Positions 41,227 to 49,699 of a DNA stretch of 64,000 bases are shown here, one piece after another. Under the pieces are notes generated by a model. The model made no database searches. It was not told the origin of the DNA and saw only the letters and a list, made by a program, of their open reading frames with translations. The position numbers and the translations under genes were made by a program. The stretch comes from Microbispora sp. H11081 (lineage in GTDB: Bacteria > Actinomycetota > Actinomycetes > Streptosporangiales > Streptosporangiaceae). Where the stretch lies: contig NZ_JABBWV010000003.1 of assembly GCF_012999535.1 (NCBI RefSeq), positions 208,439 to 272,438 of the forward strand, given 5' to 3'. How positions within the stretch are numbered: position 1 is the first letter of the stretch; each line of letters begins with the position of its first letter.

Positions 41227-42654
41227 TCAGGCGGTGACGGGCAGGTAGACCCGGAACCACGTGTCTCCGGGACGCGACGCGACCCGGATGTCCCCGTGGT
41301 GCTTGTTCACGACGATCCGATAGGAGATGTCCAGGCCGAGGCCGGTGCCCTCACCGACGGGCTTGGTGGTGAAGAACGGTTCGAAGATGCGGGGCCTGAC
41401 CTCGGGCGGGATGCCGGTGCCTGTGTCGCCGACCTCGACGATCAGGTGGCCGTCCTTCCGCCGGGTGCGGATGGTCAGCGTGCCCGTGCCGTCCATCGCG
41501 GCGATCGCGTTGTCGATGAGGTTGGTCCACACCTGGTTCAGCTCGGCGGCGTACGCGGGGATGGGCGGCAGCGACCGGTCGTACTTCTTGACGGTGCGCA
41601 CGCCCGCGGGGATCTTGCCGTGCAGCATGGTCAGCGTGGCGTCGAGCAGGTCGTGCACGTCGACGGTCTGGTACGGGGCGCGGTCGAGTTGGGAGTACTG
41701 CTTGGCGGCGGAGACCAGGCCGGAGATCCGGTTGACGGTGTCGTCGATCTCGCCCATCAGCAGTTCGGTGTCCACGGTGTAGGTGAGCCACCGGATCGCC
41801 GAGTCGAGGTTGTCCTCGCCCACCGCCGCGGCGATCTGGTCGAGCCAGCCCGCGTCGATCCCCCCGGCCACCAGCGCCGCCGCCAGGTCCCAGCCGCCGG
41901 CGACGTCGTGCTCGTCCAGCCAGTCGGCGACCGCGTCCTCGGCGTCGGAGCGCGCCAGCGGCGACAGGTCGGGCGCCGAGGCCGCCCGCTTGACCGCGTC
42001 CTCCTGGAGCTCCACCAGGTCGTGCAGCCGGGTCCCGTCCAGCCGGCCGTCGGCGATCATGGCGAGCTTGTGCCGCATGCCCGCCACCCGTTCGCGCAGC
42101 GCCGCCGTCGCCCGTACGGCGGCGGCCGCCGGGTTGTTCAGCTCGTGGGTCAGGCCGGCCGAGAGCGCGCCGAGCGCGAGCAGCCGCTCCCGCTCGCCGA
42201 CGATCGTCTGGGTGGCGCGCATGCCGAGGAACAGCCCCTCAAGGAGGTGCATCGCCATCGGGAACCACTCGCGCACGCACGCCCCGATCACCTCGGCGGG
42301 CACCACGAAGAACTCGGCCTCGGTGACCGCGGTCAGCGTGTTCAGGTAGAGCTGGGAGAACTCGCCGGTGATGTACGCCTGCGTGGCGCCGCCGTACACC
42401 CCGCGCTGGGAGGTGCGGCTCACCTGGACGTCGTCGCCCTGCACCCGCCTGCTCATCGCGACGGTGCCGCTCAGCAGCACGAAGAAGCAGGTGGCCGGCT
42501 CGCCCTCCTCGTAGACGTGGGTCCCGGCGAGCCGCCGCTCGACCCGGCCCGCCTCGGACAACACCGTGAGCTGGGCGTCGTCCAGCGACTCGAACAGGAA
42601 CAGCGTGCGCAGCTCGTCCGGTGACAGGGTCGGCTCGCTCGGCTGGCCGGTCAT
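41227..42654 (-). CDS. cyclic-nucleotide-binding-domain histidine kinase
   Basis: A 475-residue soluble kinase. Residues about 12-125 form a cNMP-binding (CAP_ED-like) beta-roll (LFLFESLDDAQLTVLSEAG; VYEEGEPATCFFVLLSGTVA; FFVVPAEVIG). The phosphoacceptor helix has GALSAGLTHELNNPAAAAV (His170). The C-terminal ATPase has LNQVWTNLIDNAIAAMDG, EVGDTGTGIPPEV and GEGTGLGLDISYRIV. No membrane segment. The start overlaps the stop of the receiver/reductase fusion gene by four bases, so they form one module; signal is probably a nucleotide or redox-related ligand, by inference. Confidence 0.9.
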   Translation of the reverse strand: MTGQPSEPTLSPDELRTLFLFESLDDAQLTVLSEAGRVERRLAGTHVYEEGEPATCFFVLLSGTVAMSRRVQGDDVQVSRTSQRGVYGGATQAYITGEFSQLYLNTLTAVTEAEFFVVPAEVIGACVREWFPMAMHLLEGLFLGMRATQTIVGERERLLALGALSAGLTHELNNPAAAAVRATAALRERVAGMRHKLAMIADGRLDGTRLHDLVELQEDAVKRAASAPDLSPLARSDAEDAVADWLDEHDVAGGWDLAAALVAGGIDAGWLDQIAAAVGEDNLDSAIRWLTYTVDTELLMGEIDDTVNRISGLVSAAKQYSQLDRAPYQTVDVHDLLDATLTMLHGKIPAGVRTVKKYDRSLPPIPAYAAELNQVWTNLIDNAIAAMDGTGTLTIRTRRKDGHLIVEVGDTGTGIPPEVRPRIFEPFFTTKPVGEGTGLGLDISYRIVVNKHHGDIRVASRPGDTWFRVYLPVTA

Positions 42655-44309
42655 CTGTCCTCCAGGTAACGGTGCACGAGCGAGACCGCCATCGCGCCCT
42701 CGCCCACGGCCGAGGCGACCCGCTTGACCGACCCGGCCCGCACGTCGCCGGCCGCGAAGACTCCCGGCATGCTCGACTCCAGGTGGTAGGGGTCCCTGGA
42801 CGGCGCCCACCCGCGCGGGCGGCGGCCGTCCGCGAGGAGGTCTGAGCCGGTCAGCACGTAGCCGCCGTCGTCGCGGACCACCTCGTCGCCGAGCCAGTCC
42901 GTACGCGGTTCCGCCCCGATGAAGACGAAAAGCCACGAGGCGGGCACGGTCGTCGTCCGGCCGGTCCGCCCGTCGCGCAGGATCAGGCGTTCCAGGTGGT
43001 CGCGGCCCTCGCCGCCGGCCACGTGGGTGTGCGGATGGACCTCGATCGTGGGGATGGCCGCGATCTGGTCGATCAGATAGCGCGACATCGACCGGGTGAG
43101 GTCGTCGCCCCGGATGAGGATGTTCACCTTGCGGGCGAACCGGGAGAAGTAGACCGCCGCCTGTCCGGCGGAGTTCGCCCCGCCGACGACGTAGACCTCT
43201 TCCCCCGAGCAACTCGGCGCCTCGCTGGCGGCGGCGCCGTAGAAGACGCCCCGGCCGGTCAGGTCGGCCAGGCCGGGCGCGTCCAGCAGCCGGTACGACA
43301 CGCCGGTCGCCAGCACGACCGTGTGGGCCGTCACGGCGGCGCCGTCGCCGAAGCGCAGCAGGGTGGCCGAGCCGCTGCGCTCGAGCCCGACGACCTCCCT
43401 GGTGGTGAGTAGTTCCGCCTCGAACTTCAGCGCCTGCCTGCGGGCGCGGTCGGTGAGCTGGGCGCCGGAGACCCCGTCGGGGAAGCCCAGGTAGTTCTCG
43501 ATGCGGCTGCTCTGCCCGGCCTGACCGCCGGTGGCCCGCTGCTCCACGAGCAGGGTGCGCAGCCCTTCGGACGCGCCGTACACGGCGGCCCCGAGGCCCG
43601 CGGGGCCCGCGCCGATCACGGCGAGGTCGTAGAGCTCTGAGGCGGGGACGGTGGCCATGCCGACGTGCGCGGCGAGATCGGCCTCGGTGGGCCGCGCCAG
43701 GGCCTTGCCGTCCGTGGTGATCACCACGGGCACGTCCGTCTCGGACATCCCCGCGGCGGCCAGCAGGCGCGCGCCCTCGGCCTCGTCGACCCGCAGCCAG
43801 CGGTACGGCACGAGGTTGCGGGCCAGGAAGTCGCGTACCGCGAACGACTGCGCCGACCAGCGGTGACCCACGATCTTGGTCTCCGGCATGGTCACGGCGG
43901 GAGTGGCGAGCCAGGACTCCAGCAGTGTGTCCAGCACCGGATAGAGCTTCTCCTCCGGCGGGTTCCACGGTTTGAGCAGGTAGTGGTCGAGGTCGACGAT
44001 GTTGATCGCGTTGATGGCCGCGTCCGTGTCCGCGTAGGCGGTCAGCAGCACTCTGCGCGCCAGCGGGAAGACGTCCATGGCCGCTTCGAGGAACTCGATG
44101 CCGTTCATCTGGGGCATCCGGTAGTCGGCCAGGATGACGGCGACCTGCTCGCCGCGCAGCTTGATCTCGCGCAGCGCGTCGAGCGCGCTGGGGCCGGACT
44201 CGGCCCGGATCACGCGGTAGCGGTCGCCGTACCGGCGGCGCACGTCACGAGCCACCGCCCGGGAGACGGAAGGGTCGTCGTCGACGGTGAGGATCGCGGC
44301 ATTCTGCAC
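42651..44309 (-). CDS. receiver - glutaredoxin-like - thioredoxin-reductase-like fusion protein
   Basis: A 552-residue three-part protein. Residues 1-130: response-regulator receiver (Asp10-12, phosphoacceptor Asp62 in ILADYRMPQMNG, Lys113 in LLKPWNP). Residues about 145-215: thioredoxin/glutaredoxin-like fold with a cis-Pro type VPVV but no CxxC (GHRWSAQS at the site). Residues 228-552: FAD/NAD(P)H pyridine-nucleotide reductase (VIGAGPAGLGAA; GGQAGQSSRIENYLGFPDG; VYVVGGANSAGQAA; GVFAAGDVRAG). The redox CxxC of thioredoxin reductase is replaced (FYGAAASEAP, residues 357-365), so it is not a classical disulfide reductase. Partner kinase overlaps downstream. Confidence 0.9.
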   Translation of the reverse strand: MQNAAILTVDDDPSVSRAVARDVRRRYGDRYRVIRAESGPSALDALREIKLRGEQVAVILADYRMPQMNGIEFLEAAMDVFPLARRVLLTAYADTDAAINAINIVDLDHYLLKPWNPPEEKLYPVLDTLLESWLATPAVTMPETKIVGHRWSAQSFAVRDFLARNLVPYRWLRVDEAEGARLLAAAGMSETDVPVVITTDGKALARPTEADLAAHVGMATVPASELYDLAVIGAGPAGLGAAVYGASEGLRTLLVEQRATGGQAGQSSRIENYLGFPDGVSGAQLTDRARRQALKFEAELLTTREVVGLERSGSATLLRFGDGAAVTAHTVVLATGVSYRLLDAPGLADLTGRGVFYGAAASEAPSCSGEEVYVVGGANSAGQAAVYFSRFARKVNILIRGDDLTRSMSRYLIDQIAAIPTIEVHPHTHVAGGEGRDHLERLILRDGRTGRTTTVPASWLFVFIGAEPRTDWLGDEVVRDDGGYVLTGSDLLADGRRPRGWAPSRDPYHLESSMPGVFAAGDVRAGSVKRVASAVGEGAMAVSLVHRYLEDR

Positions 44310-44351
44310 CCTTCACACGTTACTTGCGAGTCCTGGTCAACCGGCACTTCT

Positions 44352-44365
44352 GGGACATAGGTCCC
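44352..44365. promoter_or_regulatory. DosR/OsdR-like box 1
   Basis: GGGACATAGGTCCC, GGGAC-N4-GTCCC, the geometry of the DosR (DevR/OsdR) dormancy-regulator core site, between the divergent receiver/reductase fusion (42 bp) and CBS-BON gene (73 bp). Match made from memory of the consensus. Confidence 0.55.
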
Positions 44366-44438
44366 ACCGCCGGAGGACGTTCGCCGGTCGTCCCGCCGCC
44401 GGTGGTGGCAAAGGCTGGGGGAGACGAGGGGGGACGCA

Positions 44439-45143
44439 ATGCCGATGACCGTCCGGGACGTCATGAACAGGTTCGTGGTGGCGGTCGAGCCCACGGCCTC
44501 GTTCGGCGACGTGGTCAGCGCCATGTGCCGCTTCCACGTCGGCGCCGTGCCCGTCGTGGACGGGGACCGGCGCGTGATCGGCGTGGTCAGCGACGACGAC
44601 CTGCTGCTCAAGGACCTGGACCGGCGGCCCGGCGACCTGTTCCTCGAGGGGCCGTCCAGCCGCAGGGAGCACAGGAAGGCGAGAGGCCGCATCGTGTCCC
44701 AGATCATGACGAGCCCCGCGATCACCGTCACCGAGGACACCCCGCTGCGCCGGGCCGCCTCGCTGATGCACAGCAACAGGATCAAGGAACTGCCGGTGGT
44801 CGACGGGCCGAGCGGCCGCATCGTCGGGCTGGTCAAACAGTCGGATCTGATCAGGGCATTCTGCCGCCCGGCGGAGGACATCCGCGACGACGTCCTGCAG
44901 GCCGTGGCCCGTCACTCCGGGCACTGCGCCGTACGGGTCGAGGACGGGATCGTCCACCTCGACGGCGGGGTGGAACGGCGATCCGAGCTCCGCGCCATGA
45001 TCGAGGAGGTCTGGCAGGTGGACGGCGTGGTGGACGTCGAGTCCCGCATGACGTACGAGATCGACGACGTGAGCCGGGCGGTCTCCGCGGGCGGGCCGTG
45101 GGGGACCGGTCCCGTGGAAGGCGGCGAGGAGCGGCGGGCGTGA
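44439..45143 (+). CDS. CBS-pair and BON domain protein
   Basis: A 234-residue protein: two CBS motifs (about 5-60, MTVRDVMNRFVVAVEPTASF and VPVVDGDRRVIGVVSDDDLL; about 85-145, VSQIMTSPAITVTEDTPLRR and LPVVDGPSGRIVGLVKQSDL) and a C-terminal BON domain (about 155-215, AVRVEDGIVHLDGGVERRSE). CBS pairs bind adenosine nucleotides. Such CBS-BON proteins are frequent in hypoxia/dormancy regulons of actinobacteria. A DosR-like box lies upstream, shared with the divergent reductase fusion gene. Confidence 0.9.
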   Translation: MPMTVRDVMNRFVVAVEPTASFGDVVSAMCRFHVGAVPVVDGDRRVIGVVSDDDLLLKDLDRRPGDLFLEGPSSRREHRKARGRIVSQIMTSPAITVTEDTPLRRAASLMHSNRIKELPVVDGPSGRIVGLVKQSDLIRAFCRPAEDIRDDVLQAVARHSGHCAVRVEDGIVHLDGGVERRSELRAMIEEVWQVDGVVDVESRMTYEIDDVSRAVSAGGPWGTGPVEGGEERRA

Positions 45144-45155
45144 CGGCCCGGCCGG

Positions 45156-46160
45156 TCACCCGTCCATGAGCAGGACGGCCGCCCCCTCGACCCGGTCGGC
45201 GGCCAGGTCGGCCAGGGCCGTGTCCGCCGCGTCGAAGGAGTAGGGCGTCGTGGTGACCCGGGGATGATGACGGGCCGCCAGCCGCAGGAACTCCCGTCCG
45301 TCGGCGCGGGTGTTGGCCGTGACGCTGCGCAACGTCCGCTCCTGGAACAGGTGGCGCTGGTAGTTCAGCACCGGGATGTCGGTGAGGTGGATCCCGGCCA
45401 CCGCGAGCGTGCCGCCCCGGTCGAGCGCGGCCAGCGCGACCGGGACGAGATCGCCGGCCGGGGCGAAGAGGATGGCCGAGTCCAGGGGCTCGGGCGGCGG
45501 GTCGGCGCTGCCCGCCGCGGAGGCCGCGCCCAGCCGGAGCGCGAGCTCCCTGGCCGCCGCCGACCTCGTCATCACGTGCACCGTCGCACCCTCGGCGATC
45601 GCGATCTGGGCGGTCAGATGGGCCGAGGCGCCGAACCCGTACACACCCAGCCGCCCGCCGCGCGGCAGGTCGGCGCGGGCGAGCGCGCGGTATCCGATGA
45701 TCCCCGCGCACAGCAGCGGCGCCAAGGTCTCCGCGGGGGTGTCCTCCGGCAGCGGGTAGACGTACGCCGCGGGGGCGGTCAGCAGTTCCGCGTAGCCGCC
45801 GTCTGCGTCCCATCCGGTGTAGGTGGACGCCGGGCACAGGTTCTCCGCGCCGCGCAGGCAGTAGCGGCACACGCCGCAGGTCGAGCGCAGCCAGGCCACC
45901 CCCACGCGGGACCCCACGGGCGGCCCCTCGGCGCCGGGGCCGAGCCCCGCCACCCGTCCCACGACCTCGTGCCCGGGGACCGTACGGGGACGTCGCGGCG
46001 GAAGATCGCCCTCGGCGAGGTGCAGGTCGGTGCGGCAGACCGCGCACGCCTCGACCCTGACCAGCAGCTCCCCGGGGCCCGGCACGGGGTCCGGCAGCAC
46101 GGCCCGCTCCAGCGGCCGCGTCGCCACCGGCCCCGGCCGGGCCACGACCCAGGCGTCCAC
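45156..46160 (-). CDS. zinc-dependent alcohol dehydrogenase
   Basis: A 334-residue medium-chain zinc alcohol dehydrogenase. Catalytic zinc ligands: Cys in [13 protein letters not shown] and [10 protein letters not shown]. Structural zinc: [15 protein letters not shown] (four Cys). Cofactor loop: [19 protein letters not shown]. It resembles the NADPH-dependent CAD/AdhA-type branch (propanol-preferring) found in DosR-type regulons. The GTG at 46160 is chosen; it lies 7 bp after the stop of the PNPOx gene, so the two are one operon. Confidence 0.88.
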   Translation of the reverse strand: MDAWVVARPGPVATRPLERAVLPDPVPGPGELLVRVEACAVCRTDLHLAEGDLPPRRPRTVPGHEVVGRVAGLGPGAEGPPVGSRVGVAWLRSTCGVCRYCLRGAENLCPASTYTGWDADGGYAELLTAPAAYVYPLPEDTPAETLAPLLCAGIIGYRALARADLPRGGRLGVYGFGASAHLTAQIAIAEGATVHVMTRSAAARELALRLGAASAAGSADPPPEPLDSAILFAPAGDLVPVALAALDRGGTLAVAGIHLTDIPVLNYQRHLFQERTLRSVTANTRADGREFLRLAARHHPRVTTTPYSFDAADTALADLAADRVEGAAVLLMDG

Positions 46161-46167
46161 GGCGCGG

Positions 46168-46593
46168 CTACCCGTGCCGGATGCGCCGGCCGCTGATCTC
46201 GACGGGCGCGATCCGGATGTACAGCTCGCGCTCACCGCCCGCCCAGCTCTCGACCTTCGTGTTCACGTCGCCGGTCACGTGGTGGGCCCCGCCGCGGACG
46301 AGGACGCTCCAGCCCTCCCTCGTGCTCTCGTCGATCTCGTCCACCTCGAAGGCCACCATGAAGTCGGCGCCCTCGACCCCGGTGCGCAGGTCGGCGTCCA
46401 TCGGGCCGCCGAGAGCGGTGCGGAACAGCACGGCGCCCTGCTCGACGGTGTAGTTGACCGGCAGGATCACCGGCCCGCTGGGGTTGTTGAACGCGATCCT
46501 GCCCACGCCGCCCGGGGAGATCAGCCGCAGGCACTCGTCGCGGTCGAGCTTGTCCAGGCGCGGCATGCCCGCGGGTACGGTGTCTTCAGTCAT
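46168..46593 (-). CDS. pyridoxamine 5'-phosphate oxidase-fold flavoprotein
   Basis: A 141-residue split-barrel flavin-binding protein (PNPOx-like). [38 protein letters not shown] and [20 protein letters not shown] are the family strands, with [13 protein letters not shown]. Mycobacterial relatives bind F420 or flavin and occur in hypoxia regulons. The ATG at 46593 has GGAGG upstream. First gene of an operon with the alcohol dehydrogenase; a second DosR-like palindrome lies about 90 bp upstream. Confidence 0.85.
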   Translation of the reverse strand: MTEDTVPAGMPRLDKLDRDECLRLISPGGVGRIAFNNPSGPVILPVNYTVEQGAVLFRTALGGPMDADLRTGVEGADFMVAFEVDEIDESTREGWSVLVRGGAHHVTGDVNTKVESWAGGERELYIRIAPVEISGRRIRHG

Positions 46594-46682
46594 ACGGACC
46601 TCCACAGTGATCCTCAATGGCGTCGGCGACCAGTCTGCCGCTCCCGTCCCCCCGGCGGCACGGCGGTCCGTCACTACCGGAG

Positions 46683-46696
46683 GGGCCGTCGGGCCC
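46683..46696. promoter_or_regulatory. DosR/OsdR-like box 2
   Basis: GGGCCGTCGGGCCC, GGGCC-N4-GGCCC, same geometry as box 1 with the C/G variant seen in GC-rich actinobacteria. About 90 bp upstream of the PNPOx start. GC-rich palindromes are common here, so weaker than box 1. Confidence 0.4.
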
Positions 46697-46792
46697 TTCC
46701 ACGCCCCTGCCGCTTGTCCAATCCATCCCTGACCGCATGCCCAGAACGGGCACGAAGTTCACGCGGCCGGTCCCGCCTCTCTGCGTGATCGT

Positions 46793-46818
46793 GTCGATAC
46801 GCTACGCAACGTACCGAC
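46793..46818. promoter_or_regulatory. inverted repeat, possible operator
   Basis: GTCGATACG and its near complement CGTACCGAC (one mismatch) around an 8-base spacer, 62 bp before the VOC gene. Confidence 0.35.
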
Positions 46819-46879
46819 GAGTCCGAGGGGGGGAAGCGCGGAACCGGCCGGAACGGACGGTCCCTTCCGCGCGACTTCG

Positions 46880-47287
46880 ATGGAAGTGCTGAGCAGCCGC
46901 GTGATCCTGCGACCGGCCGACCGGGCCGAGAGCCGCCGCTTCTACCGGGATGTCCTGGGCCTGGCCGTCAGCCGGGAGTTCGGGGCGCCGGAGGATCCCG
47001 GGGTGGTGTTCTTCCTGGGGGGAGGGCTCCTCGAGGTGTCCCCGCGCGGCTCGGGCGCCGCGCGGCCGGGCACGGCGCTATGGCTGCAGGTGCGCGACGT
47101 GCAGAAGGAGTACGACCGGCTGGTGGAGGCCGGGGTGCCGGTGTCCCGGCCGCCCCAGCTCGAACCGTGGGGGCTGCTGGAGATGTGGATCGAGGACCCG
47201 GACGGCCTGCCGATCGTGCTGGTCGAGGTGCCCGCGGGGCATCCACTGCGGCGCGACCAGCGTTCGTTCACGCCGCGCCCCGCCTGA
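46880..47287 (+). CDS. VOC (glyoxalase/bleomycin-resistance fold) protein
   Basis: A 135-residue vicinal-oxygen-chelate protein with a single glyoxalase-type domain: SSRVILRPADRAESRRFYRD at the start, VVFFLGGGLLEVS, LQVRDVQKEYDRLVEAGV and WIEDPDGLPIVLVEVP (metal-ligand Glu). Reaction unknown. Divergent from the PNPOx gene. Confidence 0.85.
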   Translation: MEVLSSRVILRPADRAESRRFYRDVLGLAVSREFGAPEDPGVVFFLGGGLLEVSPRGSGAARPGTALWLQVRDVQKEYDRLVEAGVPVSRPPQLEPWGLLEMWIEDPDGLPIVLVEVPAGHPLRRDQRSFTPRPA

Positions 47288-47319
47288 GCGCCATCCTCCT
47301 TCCGAGGTGTCGATCTGCT

Positions 47320-47333
47320 GAATTTAGAAATTC
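47320..47333. promoter_or_regulatory. ArsR operator candidate
   Basis: GAATTTAGAAATTC, a perfect dyad (6-bp arms, 2-bp centre) in a strikingly AT-rich island of about 35 bp, 44 bp ahead of the first gene of the ArsR operon. Confidence 0.55.
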
Positions 47334-47376
47334 TTCAATTTATGAATATCCTTCCTCCGACGGACGGGAGGACCAT

Positions 47377-47547
47377 ATGCAGGAGTTCACGTCGGAGCTG
47401 CGCGCCCGGCTCACGGAGGTCCGCGAGGACCTGCGGCGGGCTCGGGAGAGCGGCGACGAGCACGGAATCCAGATCGCCTCGGGCCGGCTGGAGAACCTGG
47501 AGCGGCTCGCCGCCGACCACGACATAACGCCGGAGGAGGCCGAGTGA
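47377..47547 (+). CDS. small coiled-coil protein, first gene of ArsR operon
   Basis: A 56-residue acidic, wholly helical protein (MQEFTSELRARLTEVREDLR; GRLENLERLAADHDITPEEA), probably a coiled coil. No family recognised. GGGAGGACC precedes the ATG. The GTG of the ArsR gene overlaps its stop codon, so translation is coupled. Probably a minor partner of the regulator or transporter; function unknown. Confidence 0.7.
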   Translation: MQEFTSELRARLTEVREDLRRARESGDEHGIQIASGRLENLERLAADHDITPEEAE

Positions 47548-47888
47548 CCCCGATGTCCGTTCCCCTCCATCAGGCCAAGGCCGACTTCTTCCGCACCCTG
47601 GGCCACCCGGTGCGCATCCGCGTGCTCGAACTCCTGCGGGACGGCCCCCGCCCGGTCCGCGAACTGCTCGCCGAGATCGAGGTGGAGCCGTCGAACATGT
47701 CACAGCAGCTCGCCGTGCTCCGCCGTACCGGCCTGGTGAGCGCGGTCAGGGATGGCGGCACGGTCGTCTACTCGCTGGCCACCCCCGACGTGGTGGACCT
47801 GCTCGCGGTCGCCAGGCGGATCCTCACCGACATGATCACTGGCCAGGACGAGCTGCTGGCCGAGCTCCGGGCGGAGGCGGCGAAATGA
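47544..47888 (+). CDS. ArsR family transcriptional regulator
   Basis: A 114-residue winged-helix repressor of the ArsR/SmtB family. KADFFRTLGHPVRIRVLELL and SNMSQQLAVLRRTGLVSAVRDGGTVVYSL are the conserved HTH and wing. No metal-binding ELCVCDL-type Cys box is present, so the inducer is probably not a thiophilic metal. In one operon: coiled-coil protein, this regulator, then SulP transporter, each overlapping by four bases. Confidence 0.9.
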   Translation: MTPMSVPLHQAKADFFRTLGHPVRIRVLELLRDGPRPVRELLAEIEVEPSNMSQQLAVLRRTGLVSAVRDGGTVVYSLATPDVVDLLAVARRILTDMITGQDELLAELRAEAAK

Positions 47889-49618
47889 GCGGCGCGGCCA
47901 GGCTGCTGTACGGGCGGATCGCGGCGCTGTTACCTTCGCCCGCCGACTGGCGGGCGGCCCGCCGCAGCCCCGGCCGTGACCTGCTCGCCGGTCTCACGGT
48001 CGCGGTGGTGGCCCTGCCGCTCGCGCTGGCGTTCGGGGTCGGATCCGGCCTCGGCGCCCAGGCGGGTCTGGCGACCGCCGTCGTCGCGGGCGCGATAGCC
48101 GCCGTCTTCGGCGGCAGCAACCTCCAGGTCTCGGGCCCCACGGGGGCGATGACCGTCGTCCTCGTGCCGATCGTGCACACGCACGGCCCCGGCGGCGTGC
48201 TCGCGGTCGGCCTGCTCGCCGGCATCGTGCTCGTCCTGCTCGCGCTGGCTCGGGTCGGCAGGTACGCCCGCTTCATGCCCATCCCCGTCATCGAGGGCTT
48301 CACCGCGGGAATCGCCGTCGTGATCGCGCTGCAGCAGGTGCCGGCGGCGCTCGGCGTGCCGGGCGAAGGCGAACGGGTGTGGCAGGCGGCGGGCGACGCG
48401 GTCCTGAACTTCGCGCGGGGCGCGAGCCCGGTGCCGATCGTGATGGCGCTCGCGGTCGCGGGGATCATGCTGCTCGGGGCGCGGTGGCGCTCGGCGGTGC
48501 CGTTCTCCTTCCTCACGGTCGTGGCGGCCACGGTCGTCGCCGAGGTCGCCGGGCTGGACGTCGCCCGCATCGGGGCGCTGCCCGCCGGGCTGCCCGCGCC
48601 GTCGGCCGGTTTCCTCGACCCCTTCCTCGATCTCGGCGCCCTCTCGTCGCTGCTTCCCGCGGCGCTCGCGGTGGCCGCCCTCGGGGCGCTGGAGAGCCTG
48701 CTGTGCGCGTCCGTCGCCGACGGCATGAGCGTGGGAGAGCGCCACGACCCCGACCGCGAGCTGTTCGGGCAGGGCCTCGCCAACATCGCCTCTCCGATCT
48801 TCGGCGGCATCCCCGCCACCGCCGCGATCGCCCGTACGGCGGTCAACGTGCGCTCGGGAGCGCGCTCGCGCCTGGCCGCGCTCACGCACGCGGTCGTGCT
48901 GGCCGCCATCGTGTTCAGCATGAGCGGCCTGGTGGGGCGCATCCCGCTCGCCGCGCTCGCGGGAGTGCTGCTGGCCACCACGGTCCGCATGGTCGAGGTC
49001 GGGTCGCTGCGCGCGATCGCCAGGTCCACCAGGGGCGACGCCGCGGTCATGATCCTCACCTTCGTCGTGACCGTCGTGTTCGACCTCGTCACCGCCGTCG
49101 CGGTGGGTGTCGGCGTCGCGATCGTGCTCGCGCTGCGGGCCGTCGCGCGCAGCGTCCAGGTCGAGCAGGTCCCGCTGGAGACCGGCGACCACCGCGACGA
49201 GGAACGGCGCCTGCTGGCCGAGCACATCGTGGCCTACCGGTTCGACGGGCCGCTGTTCTTCGGCGCGGCCCACCGCTTCCTGCTGGAGTTGTCGGAGGTC
49301 GCCGACGTGCGGGTGGTCATCCTGCGCATGTCGCGCGTGTCCACGATCGACGCCACCGGCGCGGGCGTGCTCGGCGACGTGATCACACGGCTCGAGGACA
49401 GGGGGATCACCGTGCTGCTCTCGGGCATCCGGCCGGGCCACGACGAGGTGCTGGACGGGCTCGGGGTGGCCGACCATCTGCGCCGCGACGGGCTCGTCTT
49501 CCCCGACACGCCGGCCGCGATCGCCCACGCACGGACACTGCTCGGACTCCCGTCCGAGCCGCCGCGGCCCCCGGCTCGCGCGGGCCGTCACCCCGAGGTT
49601 CCCGCGCAGACGGTGTGA
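47885..49618 (+). CDS. SulP family anion transporter with STAS domain
   Basis: A 577-residue SulP (SLC26-type) transporter. Transmembrane domain about 30-420 with the signatures VALPLALAFGVGSGLGAQAG, VSGPTGAMTVVLVPIV, LESLLCASVADGMS and GGIPATAAIARTAVNVRSG. A STAS domain follows (about 445-550: DGPLFFGAAHRFLLEL; RMSRVSTIDATGAGVLGDV). Likely bicarbonate or sulfate symporter; no carbonic anhydrase fusion. Start overlaps the ArsR stop (ATGA), so expression is coupled to the repressor. Confidence 0.92.
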   Translation: MSGAARLLYGRIAALLPSPADWRAARRSPGRDLLAGLTVAVVALPLALAFGVGSGLGAQAGLATAVVAGAIAAVFGGSNLQVSGPTGAMTVVLVPIVHTHGPGGVLAVGLLAGIVLVLLALARVGRYARFMPIPVIEGFTAGIAVVIALQQVPAALGVPGEGERVWQAAGDAVLNFARGASPVPIVMALAVAGIMLLGARWRSAVPFSFLTVVAATVVAEVAGLDVARIGALPAGLPAPSAGFLDPFLDLGALSSLLPAALAVAALGALESLLCASVADGMSVGERHDPDRELFGQGLANIASPIFGGIPATAAIARTAVNVRSGARSRLAALTHAVVLAAIVFSMSGLVGRIPLAALAGVLLATTVRMVEVGSLRAIARSTRGDAAVMILTFVVTVVFDLVTAVAVGVGVAIVLALRAVARSVQVEQVPLETGDHRDEERRLLAEHIVAYRFDGPLFFGAAHRFLLELSEVADVRVVILRMSRVSTIDATGAGVLGDVITRLEDRGITVLLSGIRPGHDEVLDGLGVADHLRRDGLVFPDTPAAIAHARTLLGLPSEPPRPPARAGRHPEVPAQTV

Positions 49619-49699
49619 TCGGGGCCCGGGTGCCCGTAGGCTGCCGTCTGTAAGAGCAGTAGCCTTAATTTCCTACTAGCTTTGTGGGAGACTGGGGTG

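Noticed and set aside
42651-44309. Classical thioredoxin reductase
   Set aside because: The redox-active CxxC is absent and a receiver domain is fused in front.
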